DNA of 64,000 bases from positions 124,001-188,000 of the forward strand of contig OY969110.1 in the NCBI GenBank assembly GCA_963697995.1. The letters run 5' to 3'. The notes under the pieces were generated by a model, which saw only the letters and a list, made by a program, of their open reading frames with translations, made no database searches and was not told where the DNA came from. This document shows positions 1 through 9,782 of the stretch, in pieces. How positions within the stretch are numbered: the stretch's first letter is position 1; each line of letters begins with the position of its first letter. Source of the DNA: MFD00082-c5 sp963697995. Lineage in GTDB: Bacteria; Chlamydiota; Chlamydiia; Chlamydiales; JAJFMB01. The translations under genes and the position numbers were made by a program.

Positions 1-678
1 ATAAAAATCAAAAATGTCAGTAAAATTTACAAAAAACGAGACCAAGAGATCAAGGCGATTGACAACGTCTCTTTAGAGGTTGCCCAAGGGGATTTTGTAT
101 CGATCATTGGACAAAGCGGCAGCGGCAAAAGTTCTTTGCTTTTAATGCTTGGAGGGATGCTCTCCCCAACATCTGGCAAAGTGTTTATCGACAACCAATC
201 TCTTTATGATTTAAGTCCCAATGAGATAGCAGCTCTCAGACTAAAGAAAATGGGGTTTGTTTTTCAAACGTTTAACCTAATTCCCTATCTTTCAGCCCTC
301 CAAAACGTCCAACTTCCTCTCCACTTAAGCGGCTTATCTCAAAAAGAGCAGCTTAAAAGAGCTTGCTTCCTCTTGGAAAAAGTTGGTTTAAGCGATCGTT
401 TGGATCACAAACCCTATGAATTAAGCGTCGGGCAACAGCAACGAATTGCACTAGCCAGAATGCTTGCCAACGACCCGTCAATTATTTTGGCAGATGAGCC
501 CACCGGAAACCTAGACCCTGAAATGAGTCAAACGGTTATCGAATTTTTAAAGAATCTGAATAATGAAGGACGCACCATTATCATGGTCACCCACGATATG
601 AAAGTGGCAGCTCAGGCTAAAAGAAGTATTACGATAAGTAAAGGGGAAACGATCGCATGCAGCGCCTCTCCTTTTTAG
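1..678 (+). CDS. ABC transporter ATP-binding protein, LolD/MacB type (5' end outside window)
   Basis: The reading frame is open from base 1, so the first residues lie upstream of the window; the ATG at 136 is internal because the Walker A motif GQSGSGKS is encoded before it (about 109-132). Further motifs are the Q-loop (VFQTFNLIPYLSALQNV), the signature LSVGQQQR, Walker B with D-loop (IILADEPTGNLDP) and the H-loop (MVTHD). The pattern matches the LolD/MacB/FtsE branch, which energises lipoprotein release or macrolide and peptide export together with a FtsX-like permease. The permease is not in view and may lie upstream. The signature has V in place of the second G of LSGGQ. The gene overlaps the next one by 22 bp, so they are probably co-transcribed. 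Whether the substrate is lipoproteins or something else cannot be told. Confidence 0.85.
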   Translation: MKIKNVSKIYKKRDQEIKAIDNVSLEVAQGDFVSIIGQSGSGKSSLLLMLGGMLSPTSGKVFIDNQSLYDLSPNEIAALRLKKMGFVFQTFNLIPYLSALQNVQLPLHLSGLSQKEQLKRACFLLEKVGLSDRLDHKPYELSVGQQQRIALARMLANDPSIILADEPTGNLDPEMSQTVIEFLKNLNNEGRTIIMVTHDMKVAAQAKRSITISKGETIACSASPF

Positions 679-1694
679 ACAAAAACTTAACTCTCTTTAT
701 TTTTCTTGCGATGCTGATAGGTGTTGGAATCGGTTTTTTCTATCCCGATACCCCACACCTTGTTGGTCTGTTTCAATGGGGAACAACAAATATCCCCATT
801 GCGATTGGCCTTATTTTGATGATGTATCCCCCTCTTGCTAAAGTCAAATACGAGCGGATTGGAGCGGTTTTTCAAAACCTTAAAATCGTATTTCTTTCCC
901 TGATTCAAAACTGGCTTATCGGGCCCATTTTAATGTTTGCTTTGGCCCTCATTTTTCTTCCCCGTTATCCAGAATATATGACAGGTCTTATCTTGATTGG
1001 ACTGTCAAGATGCATAGCTATGGTGATTGTTTGGAACGATTTAGCAAAGGCAGACCGAGAATTATGCACAGGACTTATCGCTTTTAATTCGATTTTTCAG
1101 ATTCTTTTCTTTCCTTTGTACGCCTACATCTTCATCACTGTTTTACCCCCCTTTTTTAAGTTTCAAGGCAGTATCGTCGACATTTCCATGGGAGAAATCG
1201 GCAAAAGCGTCTTTATTTATTTGGGGATTCCCTTTTTAGCAGGGATCATGACACGTATTATTGGCATCAAAACCAAAGGTATTCATTGGTATGAAACAAC
1301 TTTTATTCCCTTAATTTCCCCTATCACACTTGCTTCCCTTTTATTTACCATCTTGGTGATGTTTTCTCTTAAAGCAGACACGATCGTAGAACTGCCCTTC
1401 GACACTCTTCTTATTGCCCTCCCCCTATCGATCTACTTTCTGATCATGTTCCTATTTTCTTTTTACTTTTCGTATAAAGCAGGAGCAAACTACGAACAAT
1501 CTGCGACTTTAAGTTTTACAGCCGCCTCAAATAATTTTGAACTTGCCATCGCTGTTGCGATCTCTATTTTTGGGATTAACTCACCAGAAGCCTTTACAGC
1601 CGTGATAGGACCTCTTGTCGAAGTCCCTGTTTTGATAAGCTTAGTTCAAGTATCGTTATGGATTAAGAAACAATTTTACTTTGGGAACAATTGA
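657..1694 (+). CDS. acr3: ACR3-family arsenite/antimonite efflux permease
   Basis: A 345-residue, very hydrophobic protein with about ten predicted membrane segments. It matches the ACR3 (BASS superfamily) arsenite carriers, which export As(III) through the inner membrane using proton motive force. The diagnostic stretch is GLSRCIAMVIVWNDLAKAD followed by RELCTGL. The Cys in the first part corresponds to the conserved ACR3 cysteine needed for metalloid transport. AASNNFELAIAVA near the C-terminus is also an ACR3 motif. The ATG at 657 lies inside the preceding ABC ATPase gene. No arsR or arsC is visible nearby, so regulation and a partner reductase are not evident. The 3' end overlaps the convergent gene by 19 bp. 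Confidence 0.88.
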   Translation: MQRLSFLDKNLTLFIFLAMLIGVGIGFFYPDTPHLVGLFQWGTTNIPIAIGLILMMYPPLAKVKYERIGAVFQNLKIVFLSLIQNWLIGPILMFALALIFLPRYPEYMTGLILIGLSRCIAMVIVWNDLAKADRELCTGLIAFNSIFQILFFPLYAYIFITVLPPFFKFQGSIVDISMGEIGKSVFIYLGIPFLAGIMTRIIGIKTKGIHWYETTFIPLISPITLASLLFTILVMFSLKADTIVELPFDTLLIALPLSIYFLIMFLFSFYFSYKAGANYEQSATLSFTAASNNFELAIAVAISIFGINSPEAFTAVIGPLVEVPVLISLVQVSLWIKKQFYFGNN

Positions 1695-4600
1695 TTAAGC
1701 TTCTCTTGCCATCCTCTTATTTCGGGAATAGTAAGATAATTTTTTAACTCACAATCTAATAGAAATTTTTTAACTTCGTCTAAAGCATCTTGTTTTTTCT
1801 CTTCATTCATGCAACTTAAATATTTTCCATTGTCTCCCCAAGCCTCGAAAACAGATCTGATGATGCCATTAATTTCTTTTCTTACTTTTGTTTTAATCGC
1901 TTCGTCATTTGTTCCAATAAGTTCCTCAAAACTGTTTATATTTTCCCAAATCAACCGCTCCTCGTATGGTCCAACAGGTTTATTGTGCAAACTAAAAAAT
2001 ACTTTATTTAATATGTTATATGATTGAACATCTTTCCAATGATAATCTTTCATCTCATTCATTAAAGAAGAGAAAAAACGAATCCATGATAAACAATTTT
2101 GTTTGTTTTGAAACGGTTTGGAGAGAGAGACCACAAGCAACTCACTCATCAAACAAAGCCAATCTAAACTCTCTTCTTCTTGTGCCCTTTTTAAAGCATA
2201 TGAAATTAAACTTGCAGTAGCTGATCGAAATAATTCTGGATCTTCATTCCTATAACCAACCCCTTCCCCAAGAATTTTTACTGGATTTGGTTCTCCACAA
2301 ATCATCATTTCGGATACAAAATTTTCTGTTTCAGCATCTATTGCTAAAAGAATCAATTGGTATTGCTGCAAATACGTTAAAGATTGGCAATTCGCCCATT
2401 CGAGTATCTCAAGAACGATTTGTTTTTTCTCTTTAAATTTCCGACAATTGATTTGCAAATAAGCCATTTCTAAAAGAATAGAAATCAATTTTTCTACAGA
2501 TTCGGCAATAAAAAATTCTAATAAATGAAGCTTTGAGGCTCCAAAATCGACAAGATTAATAACTTCGGCAAAATCTTTTGCAAGAATGGAGCGAGTCCCC
2601 TGGATTGTCACAACTTTCTTAAGAAGTATTTTATGGATCCAATTCATTAAAAGATTAAAACTGTCATTCAAATCATCATCTTCTACTTCATTCTCCAAAT
2701 TAACTGAAAAAGTGATTGCACACTTCCAAATCAGTTTCTGAAGATTAAAATCATTAGTATTCTCAATAATTTCTGACGCTTTTATAAAAAATTCCTTAAA
2801 AAGAGGGGTAAAAAAAGCTTTTTGATCCTCTTTTATCTTCTTATGCCCCTCTTGAACCAACAAATGGATCTTAAACAGAGAGGGAGCAAGAATAGCTATC
2901 GATTCGTATAAGAACCCTTCAGCGTCTAGTTGATCGAAAAAATCTTCTTCAAAAGTTAAACTAATCATATTTCGAAACGCTTTTAAAAAATCTTGGACTT
3001 CAAGAGTTTCAAAATGAGAAGGGTTTTTTAAATTACTAATTGTTTCAATAAAAACGATTTTTAATTCGTCATGGATTCCAGTCTTATTAAATTCTTCAAT
3101 AAAAATTGGATCTGTTACAAAATCGCAAATCATACGATAAATCACAAATTCAAACGACTGGTATTTTTTAGCCTCATCACACAACCATTTAGTGCATAAA
3201 TCGATCGGGCGAAGAGAAGCTACTCTTCCATTTTTATCTAATTTGTATGTGACTTTTTGCTGAAAAACACTCAAAAGGGTAAAAGAGACATTTTTAAATC
3301 TCTCACATTTTTCCTCTAAAGGAATACTATTATCATTTATTAAGTCTGATAACACCTTTGAAAACATCTCCAAAGAGTATTCAACACCTTTCTTCTCATT
3401 ATGGGGACTAATCAATTTCCAAAAGGTGGCAGAAAGAGGAATAAAACACGATTGAAGCTTGAATCCTCTTAACATCATCTCCTCAAAAAAGGTCACCCAC
3501 TTTTTTTCAAAACTATTATGATATAAGTTCTGAAACCCTAAGATATTTTCCCTTTCGAGCAGCATGAGATAATCTTTATCCGAGCTTTTGGGTATAAGCT
3601 TAATAATTAAATCAAAACAGGTCTCTAATTGTTTTAAACCTACTCTTTTTTGAGCGTACTCATTTGTCGCTTTAAAAAGGGCCTTAAAAGAGACTCTTAA
3701 GGCCAGACCTTCAAACTCTTTTCCCTTTTTGATTAACGCTTCAGCTAACTTTAAATCGTCAAAAAACTTTTCCTCTTTTCGAGAAAACTCGATTAAAAAC
3801 TCAATAAAAGAGAGAACATAAGGAACCGTATCTTTTTTAAAACCAGAGCCCTCTAAATGGAAAAGCAACCAAGAGTTGATTTCTTTAAGATCTTCGTGTT
3901 TTGCTTGGACAAATGTTGTTAAAAGTTCAAAACCTAAATTTGGTTTGGGCGATTTTAAAGATTCACTTGAGAGATACAAAATAGACTCAAGAGGGAGGTT
4001 GTGACCCTTTTTTAAATAAGTTTGATTAGCTTCGATTAAAGCATAAAAATGTTCAACTGTTTTTTTCGGTGCATGGTTAATTTCTTTATAAAAAGATAAT
4101 AAATCAGCTTTATTTTTTAAAGAACCTAAAACATTCAAAACATGCGATTCAAAAAACAAGTCTAATGAATCAGCTAATTTAATAGCATCAACCCACAATT
4201 TGGGGTAAATTTTGTCATTTACAAGTGTTGAATAACTCTTAAGCCAAATAAGCCACGCTTTTTTCTTAAGTGGTTCGGGTGATTTATTCAAAAGTTTTTC
4301 TAAAATAGCACGCCATAGGTTGGAGTCGTTAATCAATTGAGCATCGATATCGTCTAAAATTTCTTCGATAAGAGCTGGGCTTGTGACCCCCTTTCCGCTC
4401 ACTTTTTCTAGTGCAGCTTTTCCCCTTTCATTTTTTAATGAAGAACATTTTGCATTGTAGATTTTGTGAAGTGAAGATAATTTTTCTTTATCGAAGGATG
4501 ATTTTAAAACTATAGAATAGACTTGGTTATAAATACCTTCGTCCTTAATAAGCTCTTTAAAAAAATCACTTTTATAAAATAGAATAGCCTCATTTTGAAG

Positions 4601-5407
4601 CTCGGGATCTTTCAAAAGAGAAATGCTTAAAAGCCTTTCATTATGAGGTAATTTTTTATTTAAAAGCGCTTGCCAAACTCTCTTTTTAAAAGGCGCCGGT
4701 TTTTCTTTAACACATTTTTGAAGAAAAATAAGTTTTTCAGAGCCGTTTAACCACTCAAACATTTTTTCTATCTCTTGTGTTTCTAAATTGCCATCGGTTA
4801 AGGATTCAATCAAACACAAAAGACCCCCATTCTTTAAAAAAAACTCTTCCCTAGAAATCAGTTCTAAGCATCCAAATAAAAAGGGGCTTTTAAGAGAGGG
4901 ACATAAGGTGTTCATGACTGTTTTTAAAAACAAAGTGGCTTCTTCGATGCTCGTTTCTTGAACAAGGAAAGCAAAAAAACTTTTAACAAGCCCTAACTGT
5001 TTTAATTTTAGAGAGATAAGAGTCTGAGAGAAAAGAGCCTCCCAAACAAAATGAACTTTAACAGAGCACCCCTTGTTGCCAGAAACAAGAGCTTGGAGAG
5101 CAAGATATGAGATTTGAGCTTTTTCAACCGTTTTAAACTCTTCCCTTAAACGAATCATAGAGGGAAGAGAAATTTTAAGATCGCCCGTGACATGCAGTAT
5201 AAAATCGACCCACTCCTCTTCCGGAGTAAAAAACTGAGTTAAGTTTTGAGAAAACGGAGAAGATTTGTGACTTAAATAAGCCTCTTTTTTTTGTTGTATC
5301 TCTTCCCAAACCTCACCAATTCTTTTCTTTAGGTTTTGAGTGTCGGGGATTTTCTGCTCTGAAGCAAAACATTCCCTTGAAGAGAGAGAATCATTGGTAA
5401 TGAACAT
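1676..5407 (-). CDS. very large helical protein of unknown function
   Basis: A 1243-residue protein that I do not recognise. It is rich in Leu, Lys, Glu, Phe and Asn, has no signal peptide, no long membrane segment and no visible catalytic motif. Leucine-rich amphipathic stretches recur through its whole length (for example LIKDEGIYNQVYSIVLKSSF and LLSFYKEINHAPKKTVEHFY), which suggests an alpha-helical solenoid or scaffold. It is divergent from the 724-residue gene at 5556, with a 148-bp AT-rich gap between the two starts. Size, helix content and lineage-specific look fit a chlamydial effector or inclusion-associated protein, but that is inference. The ATG at 5407 is the first in frame. Confidence 0.75.
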   Translation of the reverse strand: MFITNDSLSSRECFASEQKIPDTQNLKKRIGEVWEEIQQKKEAYLSHKSSPFSQNLTQFFTPEEEWVDFILHVTGDLKISLPSMIRLREEFKTVEKAQISYLALQALVSGNKGCSVKVHFVWEALFSQTLISLKLKQLGLVKSFFAFLVQETSIEEATLFLKTVMNTLCPSLKSPFLFGCLELISREEFFLKNGGLLCLIESLTDGNLETQEIEKMFEWLNGSEKLIFLQKCVKEKPAPFKKRVWQALLNKKLPHNERLLSISLLKDPELQNEAILFYKSDFFKELIKDEGIYNQVYSIVLKSSFDKEKLSSLHKIYNAKCSSLKNERGKAALEKVSGKGVTSPALIEEILDDIDAQLINDSNLWRAILEKLLNKSPEPLKKKAWLIWLKSYSTLVNDKIYPKLWVDAIKLADSLDLFFESHVLNVLGSLKNKADLLSFYKEINHAPKKTVEHFYALIEANQTYLKKGHNLPLESILYLSSESLKSPKPNLGFELLTTFVQAKHEDLKEINSWLLFHLEGSGFKKDTVPYVLSFIEFLIEFSRKEEKFFDDLKLAEALIKKGKEFEGLALRVSFKALFKATNEYAQKRVGLKQLETCFDLIIKLIPKSSDKDYLMLLERENILGFQNLYHNSFEKKWVTFFEEMMLRGFKLQSCFIPLSATFWKLISPHNEKKGVEYSLEMFSKVLSDLINDNSIPLEEKCERFKNVSFTLLSVFQQKVTYKLDKNGRVASLRPIDLCTKWLCDEAKKYQSFEFVIYRMICDFVTDPIFIEEFNKTGIHDELKIVFIETISNLKNPSHFETLEVQDFLKAFRNMISLTFEEDFFDQLDAEGFLYESIAILAPSLFKIHLLVQEGHKKIKEDQKAFFTPLFKEFFIKASEIIENTNDFNLQKLIWKCAITFSVNLENEVEDDDLNDSFNLLMNWIHKILLKKVVTIQGTRSILAKDFAEVINLVDFGASKLHLLEFFIAESVEKLISILLEMAYLQINCRKFKEKKQIVLEILEWANCQSLTYLQQYQLILLAIDAETENFVSEMMICGEPNPVKILGEGVGYRNEDPELFRSATASLISYALKRAQEEESLDWLCLMSELLVVSLSKPFQNKQNCLSWIRFFSSLMNEMKDYHWKDVQSYNILNKVFFSLHNKPVGPYEERLIWENINSFEELIGTNDEAIKTKVRKEINGIIRSVFEAWGDNGKYLSCMNEEKKQDALDEVKKFLLDCELKNYLTIPEIRGWQEKLNQLFPK

Positions 5408-5555
5408 AAGCTATTATTAGTTTTTAAAAAGAGTACATTGTACATAAAGCATAATAAAATCACAATAGAAACAAAAAAGCTACAAAACCGCTTTAACAAC
5501 AAACTTTCCACTCTTTTACCTTTTCATAAAACAAAAAAACACTTAAATAGAAGTT

Positions 5556-7730
5556 ATGAATACTTTTAATTTTCAATCATTTGAAAACCTTATTGGTCCT
5601 GATTGCAAAGAAGTCATGCTTTGTGGAGAGAGCGATTCTAAACATTTAAACCTTAAATCGATCATTGAAAGCAAAAAAGAGGGTGTTGATTCCACTTATA
5701 AAGTTTTCGATTCGGCATTAAATTTTCAAGAATCGAATGTCTCTAAAGACCCTTTGGCCAGAAGATTTTCTAACGTTTCAAAAAGAGAAATTGAGCGTGT
5801 ATTGGATGAGAAAGAGATTGGGGAAGAGAAGGATGAGAATCAAGCCAATAAGAATGCTCTTGCGGATATGATTTATGAAAATTACCGCAGATATCGGGAA
5901 TCAGAAAAAAATAAAACAAAGCCTATTTATGTGCCCATTATTTTTTGCGTAAAAGTTGGACCCCAAGATGTTTCTAAGAAAGATGACCCAAATACAAATA
6001 GCGAGAATAAAGAGATAAAGCGCTGTTATAAACTTATTCATGATTTTATCAATAGCGATGATCCTAACTTGCAAAAATTAGGAGAATTGGCAAAAGAGAC
6101 CATTAAATTTGTTAATGTAAACGAAAAAAAAGATTCTATAACTTTAGAACCCATCGAAGCGGTATGGGATCATCCAGAATGGGAAAAAGAGAGTGCCCCT
6201 GCTGATTTTACAGAATTTAGAGTGGCTCTTAAAAGTAAGTTAGACCTGTTAGACCTGCAAGAGTTCAACGATTCTGTGAAGCTTCTTTTTGGCAAAACCC
6301 CTTCTTTAGAAAATGGCCAAACCCTAGATGAGAAACTCACAAAAATGGCTTTATACGTCGCGAAACAATGGAAGGAGGCTCACCCTAAAGAAAATGTTAT
6401 AGATTTAAACTATCAGAAAGAGATCCTTGTCGAATATCTTAAAATCATGCTAAAGAACGGCTCCGAGTATGTTTACGGTGGAACTCTTCAGTATTGTATG
6501 CAGAATCTTCTTCATCTGACTGAAGCCTATTCAAAAAAAACGATATTAGACTTTTGCCACTCCTATCCTGATCACTTTTCCTCTAATATGGGACTTGGAT
6601 TTGACTTATTATTATTCAGGCAAGATCCTATCAATGTTTCGTGCTTAAAAACACTTTTGGAAAAACATTTTCCAATAAATGTTATCGATGATTGGATTTA
6701 TTGTTCTCAAGGAGCAATTAATCCACCAGGCAGTAATTATATGAATAAGCTCTTTAGTTTAATCGATAAGGGCGTTCCAAATGAGTGGGTCGATCATACG
6801 TTTAACTTACTTTCCTTCCTTGAAGGGATCCGCATTTCAAAAAAAACCTTAGCAAAACTCATGACCGACCCTAATGAATTGGATATCCCTTTTATTCAAC
6901 TTTACTTCACCGAGCTTACAGAAGAGATTTACAACTCTGATGACTGCGAAAAGAACTTTCCATTAAAAGAGTGTGAACCTTTTGCAAATCAACATGTGGT
7001 CAGAAAAGAAAATTTTGCCAAAGATGCCGGTTATGGAGACCAAACAAAGTATGGAGCGTATGTTCATCAAACCATTTTAAATGGAGCCAAATTCCTTAAA
7101 GAAAAAGATTGGGGATTTGATCAACTTCTCGCTTTTTTGATGATAAGACGCCAACAGATAGGTAAAGGAAAACCCTACGGTATCCCACAATCTATAGGGA
7201 AAAATTTATACACTCATTGTAGAACGATTTATAAAAATTTAGGAGAAAACCTTTCCTCTCTTCTTAAGAGTAAAAGTTCTTTTGTTGAAGAGAAAAAAAA
7301 CGAACATGAGACCGATTATCAGCTTAAAGCCCCTTTAAGAGGTGAGATGATCTCTCACTCTCTAATAAATATCGACAATGAAGGCCGCGTCATTATTTTT
7401 CATACAAAAGAGAAGGACGTTATACAAAAAATCTTAAAAGGAGTGGCTAAGCTTTTTGATGAAGCAAGAGCTGAAAGAGACGATAATAAATTTATTGAAA
7501 AGATTGCTCTCACCTACTGGTGGATCTGCCAGGCTAAACCGTGGAATCTTGGGGATCCTAGCATCGCTGAAATGCTTATTAAAACTCTATGTCTTGAAAG
7601 GGGGCAACCATTACCTGCCTGGAAAAAAGGGGTTGTTCCTTGGGAAAAGGTCATGGAATGTTTTGACCCAGATGATTTTGTAGCTCAATTCCCAACCTTT
7701 TTTGAGGAAGAGTACAAGGCTGGGGCATAA
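5556..7730 (+). CDS. large protein of unknown function, effector candidate
   Basis: A 724-residue soluble protein that I cannot assign to a family. The N-terminal 130 residues are charged and low in hydrophobicity (EKEIGEEKDENQANKNA). The middle looks helical. The C-terminal 70 residues are the most motif-like part: IALTYWWICQAKPWNLGD, then LPAWKKGVVPWEK and FVAQFPTFFEEE. An aromatic and acidic C-terminal block of this kind reminds me of some type III effector C-termini, but I cannot name one with confidence. There is no signal peptide and no membrane segment. The gene is divergent from the 1243-residue gene and is followed by a 420-bp gap holding an inverted-repeat element. The start ATG at 5556 follows an A-rich leader. 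Confidence 0.75.
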   Translation: MNTFNFQSFENLIGPDCKEVMLCGESDSKHLNLKSIIESKKEGVDSTYKVFDSALNFQESNVSKDPLARRFSNVSKREIERVLDEKEIGEEKDENQANKNALADMIYENYRRYRESEKNKTKPIYVPIIFCVKVGPQDVSKKDDPNTNSENKEIKRCYKLIHDFINSDDPNLQKLGELAKETIKFVNVNEKKDSITLEPIEAVWDHPEWEKESAPADFTEFRVALKSKLDLLDLQEFNDSVKLLFGKTPSLENGQTLDEKLTKMALYVAKQWKEAHPKENVIDLNYQKEILVEYLKIMLKNGSEYVYGGTLQYCMQNLLHLTEAYSKKTILDFCHSYPDHFSSNMGLGFDLLLFRQDPINVSCLKTLLEKHFPINVIDDWIYCSQGAINPPGSNYMNKLFSLIDKGVPNEWVDHTFNLLSFLEGIRISKKTLAKLMTDPNELDIPFIQLYFTELTEEIYNSDDCEKNFPLKECEPFANQHVVRKENFAKDAGYGDQTKYGAYVHQTILNGAKFLKEKDWGFDQLLAFLMIRRQQIGKGKPYGIPQSIGKNLYTHCRTIYKNLGENLSSLLKSKSSFVEEKKNEHETDYQLKAPLRGEMISHSLINIDNEGRVIIFHTKEKDVIQKILKGVAKLFDEARAERDDNKFIEKIALTYWWICQAKPWNLGDPSIAEMLIKTLCLERGQPLPAWKKGVVPWEKVMECFDPDDFVAQFPTFFEEEYKAGA

Positions 7731-7837
7731 TTATTCTTAAAGCCTCTCAAGCCTGTTATCATTAGAAAGGACATACATTTACCGATTCAATGGAATAGTG
7801 GAGACCAACCTCCTAAACATTTCCACACACTCTATGA

Positions 7838-8002
7838 TAGTCGGCCCTTAAAAAAGTCCTCTCCAATAAAAAGTGTCCCTTTTGACAAAAAATGCGTTTT
7901 ACTCCTCACCAAACCCCTCAAGGGGGGGAAGCGTCGTTCACCGCATTTTTTGTTGCAAAAGAATTACTTTTTCTTTGGAGAGGACTTTTTCAGGGCCGAC
8001 TA
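7838..8002. repeat. MITE-like inverted-repeat element, copy 1
   Basis: A 165-bp element that starts TAGTCGGCCCT and ends AGGGCCGACTA, so the termini are inverted repeats. The stem continues inward on both sides (AAAAAGTCCTCTCC and GGAGAGGACTTTTT). The interior contains a C/G run and a GCGTCGTTCACCGC segment that recur, inverted, in the copy at 13206. It encodes nothing. It fills most of the gap between the gene ending at 7730 and the promoter at about 8079. Confidence 0.8.
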
Positions 8003-8078
8003 AGCTAAGGGCATTTCCTTTAGAGACCAGATCAATCCTTTTTTATTAAACTGAAATTCACTGATGATACAAGCCCTG

Positions 8079-8137
8079 TTGACTTAATCTTTCTCTAAAT
8101 GTAACCTGTGTTACATATGTAACCTAAGCTACATTAA
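8079..8137 (+). promoter_or_regulatory. sigma-70-like promoter overlapped by a 40-bp imperfect palindrome
   Basis: TTGACT at 8079-8084 and TAACCT at 8102-8107 are separated by 17 bp, a good sigma-66/70 arrangement. The region 8098-8137 is an imperfect palindrome with 16 of 20 positions matching between the arms. Its centre is the perfect palindrome GTTACATATGTAAC. The left arm overlaps the -10 and the right arm ends 13 bp before the ATG at 8151, which is the expected placement of a repressor operator. The cognate regulator is unknown. Confidence 0.5.
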
Positions 8138-8150
8138 ACCGGAGTTATAC

Positions 8151-8888
8151 ATGCAAGCCATCATCCCCCTTCAAGTACTCGAATCCCCTACAGGGACTCT
8201 CCCCTATTTTCAAGAGGGGGAGCTTGAGCAATTAACACTCGTGATGAAAAAAGTGGCACACCTTTCAAAAGAAAAGCTTTCCCTCTCCCATATCGCCCTT
8301 CCAGTTGCCAAACAATGGATCAAAGAGATTAAACACCAATCGTATCTAAAAACTGTCCTAAAAATTGGGGCATTACCGCTCTTTGCCACTTTAGTGGGGC
8401 TTGGGGGCATCACTTCTTATTCCAGTATTAGCTTATTGGTGAACAGTGATTTTTCTTCTACCTATTCATCAAATATTGCCGATCGCGTTTATTTTGCTAA
8501 CAACATTACAAATTCAGGAGCCTTATTTGCTTGCATCACCGACTTTCCCGCCATCACCTATATCTTCCTTCAATTTGTCTTCAAAAAAGCTTATCGGGAA
8601 TGCGTCCATAAAGCCCTCGATTTAAGCTATCACAGCTTTGTCGACGAAGAGATGGCCTTGAGTGCCTCGATGCATGAAGCGCTCTACCAAAAGCATCTTG
8701 TGAAACTTTCATCACACTCTCTTGATCAATTCTATCGAAACCCCGATCCTCTCTCCACAACAGGAAAACTCTTTAAGGAACTTACGCCCCTCTTAAAAAG
8801 TATCGACCAAGAGCTTGGAGAGGGTATTTCATTAAAGAGGTTTGGAAAAATGGGATCCGAGACTTTCAACAAAATTCACCCCTTTTGA
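8151..8888 (+). CDS. membrane protein of unknown function, first gene of a pair
   Basis: A 245-residue protein. Two hydrophobic segments (about residues 68-95, TVLKIGALPLFATLVGLGGI, and 120-142, GALFACITDFPAITYIFLQFVF) flank a short loop. The rest is soluble helical sequence. The layout of two hydrophobic segments separated by a loop with charged flanks on both sides recalls chlamydial Inc-like bilobed hydrophobic proteins, though the loop here is longer than typical. No family is recognised. The stop overlaps the TTG start of the next gene. Expression probably starts at the promoter with the operator-like palindrome just upstream. Confidence 0.7.
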   Translation: MQAIIPLQVLESPTGTLPYFQEGELEQLTLVMKKVAHLSKEKLSLSHIALPVAKQWIKEIKHQSYLKTVLKIGALPLFATLVGLGGITSYSSISLLVNSDFSSTYSSNIADRVYFANNITNSGALFACITDFPAITYIFLQFVFKKAYRECVHKALDLSYHSFVDEEMALSASMHEALYQKHLVKLSSHSLDQFYRNPDPLSTTGKLFKELTPLLKSIDQELGEGISLKRFGKMGSETFNKIHPF

Positions 8889-9247
8889 AACTTGCCAAAA
8901 CAGCCGCTGCTATTGCGTGCCTTTTCACTTTTGTTTTCGCAAGTTTTATTATTTTTGAAAATGGGATTCTTATTACCGACACACAGGTAACCGATTTATT
9001 TTCCAAAAACATAGAAAAACAAGTCACAGAGGCTTTTTATTTGACGCAGCTAGGGGGACTATTCTCATCTCTGACAGCAATCGGAGCTGCATCGTATCTT
9101 TTTTACCGCGTGTTTATCCAAGACCCCTACAAACAAGCAAAACAGTTAAAAATTGAGACCTGTTTTGCAAAAAGCAGAAGCATCTCTTTAACAGAGCCTC
9201 AAAAAAATGCTCTCCACAAGATCAAAGAGATAAAACTAACTTTTTAA
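8885..9247 (+). CDS. small membrane protein, second gene of the pair
   Basis: A 120-residue protein read from a TTG at 8885, which overlaps the stop of the upstream gene by 4 bp and therefore suggests translational coupling. It has two hydrophobic segments (residues 5-27, KTAAAIACLFTFVFASFIIF, and about 58-76, GGLFSSLTAIGAASYLFYRV) separated by about 30 residues, with a charged cytoplasmic tail. The same two-segment pattern, with ...GALFACITDF.. versus ..GGLFSSLTAIG.. before the second segment, makes it look like a shortened relative of the gene before it. Function unknown. It overlaps the tail of the convergent mntR remnant. Confidence 0.6.
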   Translation: MKLAKTAAAIACLFTFVFASFIIFENGILITDTQVTDLFSKNIEKQVTEAFYLTQLGGLFSSLTAIGAASYLFYRVFIQDPYKQAKQLKIETCFAKSRSISLTEPQKNALHKIKEIKLTF

Positions 9248-9683
9248 CAATTTTTGAATCGCCTCTAAAGTGGTTTCGCTGATATGGTGTTCGATCCCCT
9301 CGACATCGATCGCGGCAATCTCATCGGGAACACCGAGCCTTTTAAAAACTCAGAAAGAACAAGGTGCTTCTTTTTAGAAAAGAGGGCTGTTTGTTTCCCT
9401 TTTTCGTCAGTTCAATCGATAAAGCAGCATTTTTGATCAGGTATCCATCCCGAATCAACCGATTGACAGCTTTTAATACGCTGACATGGGAGACTCCCAA
9501 AATTTTTGAGAGGTCGCAAACCCGCGCTTTCCCTTGTTCTCTGATTAAATCATCGATAAGTTCAGTGTAATCTTCGGCAACTTCAAGAGGGCGAACGCGC
9601 CTGGCCTCTTTAAAATGGGCAGCACGTGTTGGACTTGTTTCCGGTTCCATCAGAAAACGCTCCTTCTTTTTTCTTAAAATCAT
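9236..9683 (-). pseudogene. mntR: MntR-type manganese-responsive regulator, frameshifted
   Basis: The N-terminal part encodes a DtxR/MntR winged helix (EDYTELIDDLIREQGKARVC, then LGVSHVSVLKAVNRLIRDGYL), close to E. coli MntR. That frame ends soon after ELTKKG with a junk tail. In the next frame the protein resumes at about 9405 with GKQTALFSKKKHLVLSEFLK, then RLGVPDEIAAIDVEGIEHHI and SETTLEAIQKLLKS, stopping at 9236. This restores the metal-binding Glu and His residues of the dimerisation domain (EGIEHHIS). One A added to the 5-A run in the ELTKK codons rejoins the two halves. The likely start is MEPETSP at 9650. The gene is divergent from epmA. No mntH or mntABC is in the window. It may be a true pseudogene or a sequencing error. 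Confidence 0.85.
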
Positions 9684-9782
9684 AAGGGATTTCGGTTCAA
9701 AATGCCATCTTAAAAATTAAGCTGTCGGGTTATTTCTTTACCCTAATTAATTGAATATGGTAAGATTTTTCACACTTTATTA

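Noticed and set aside
657..1694. Arsenic resistance operon
   Set aside because: Only the ACR3 permease is present; no ArsR or ArsC in the visible flanks.
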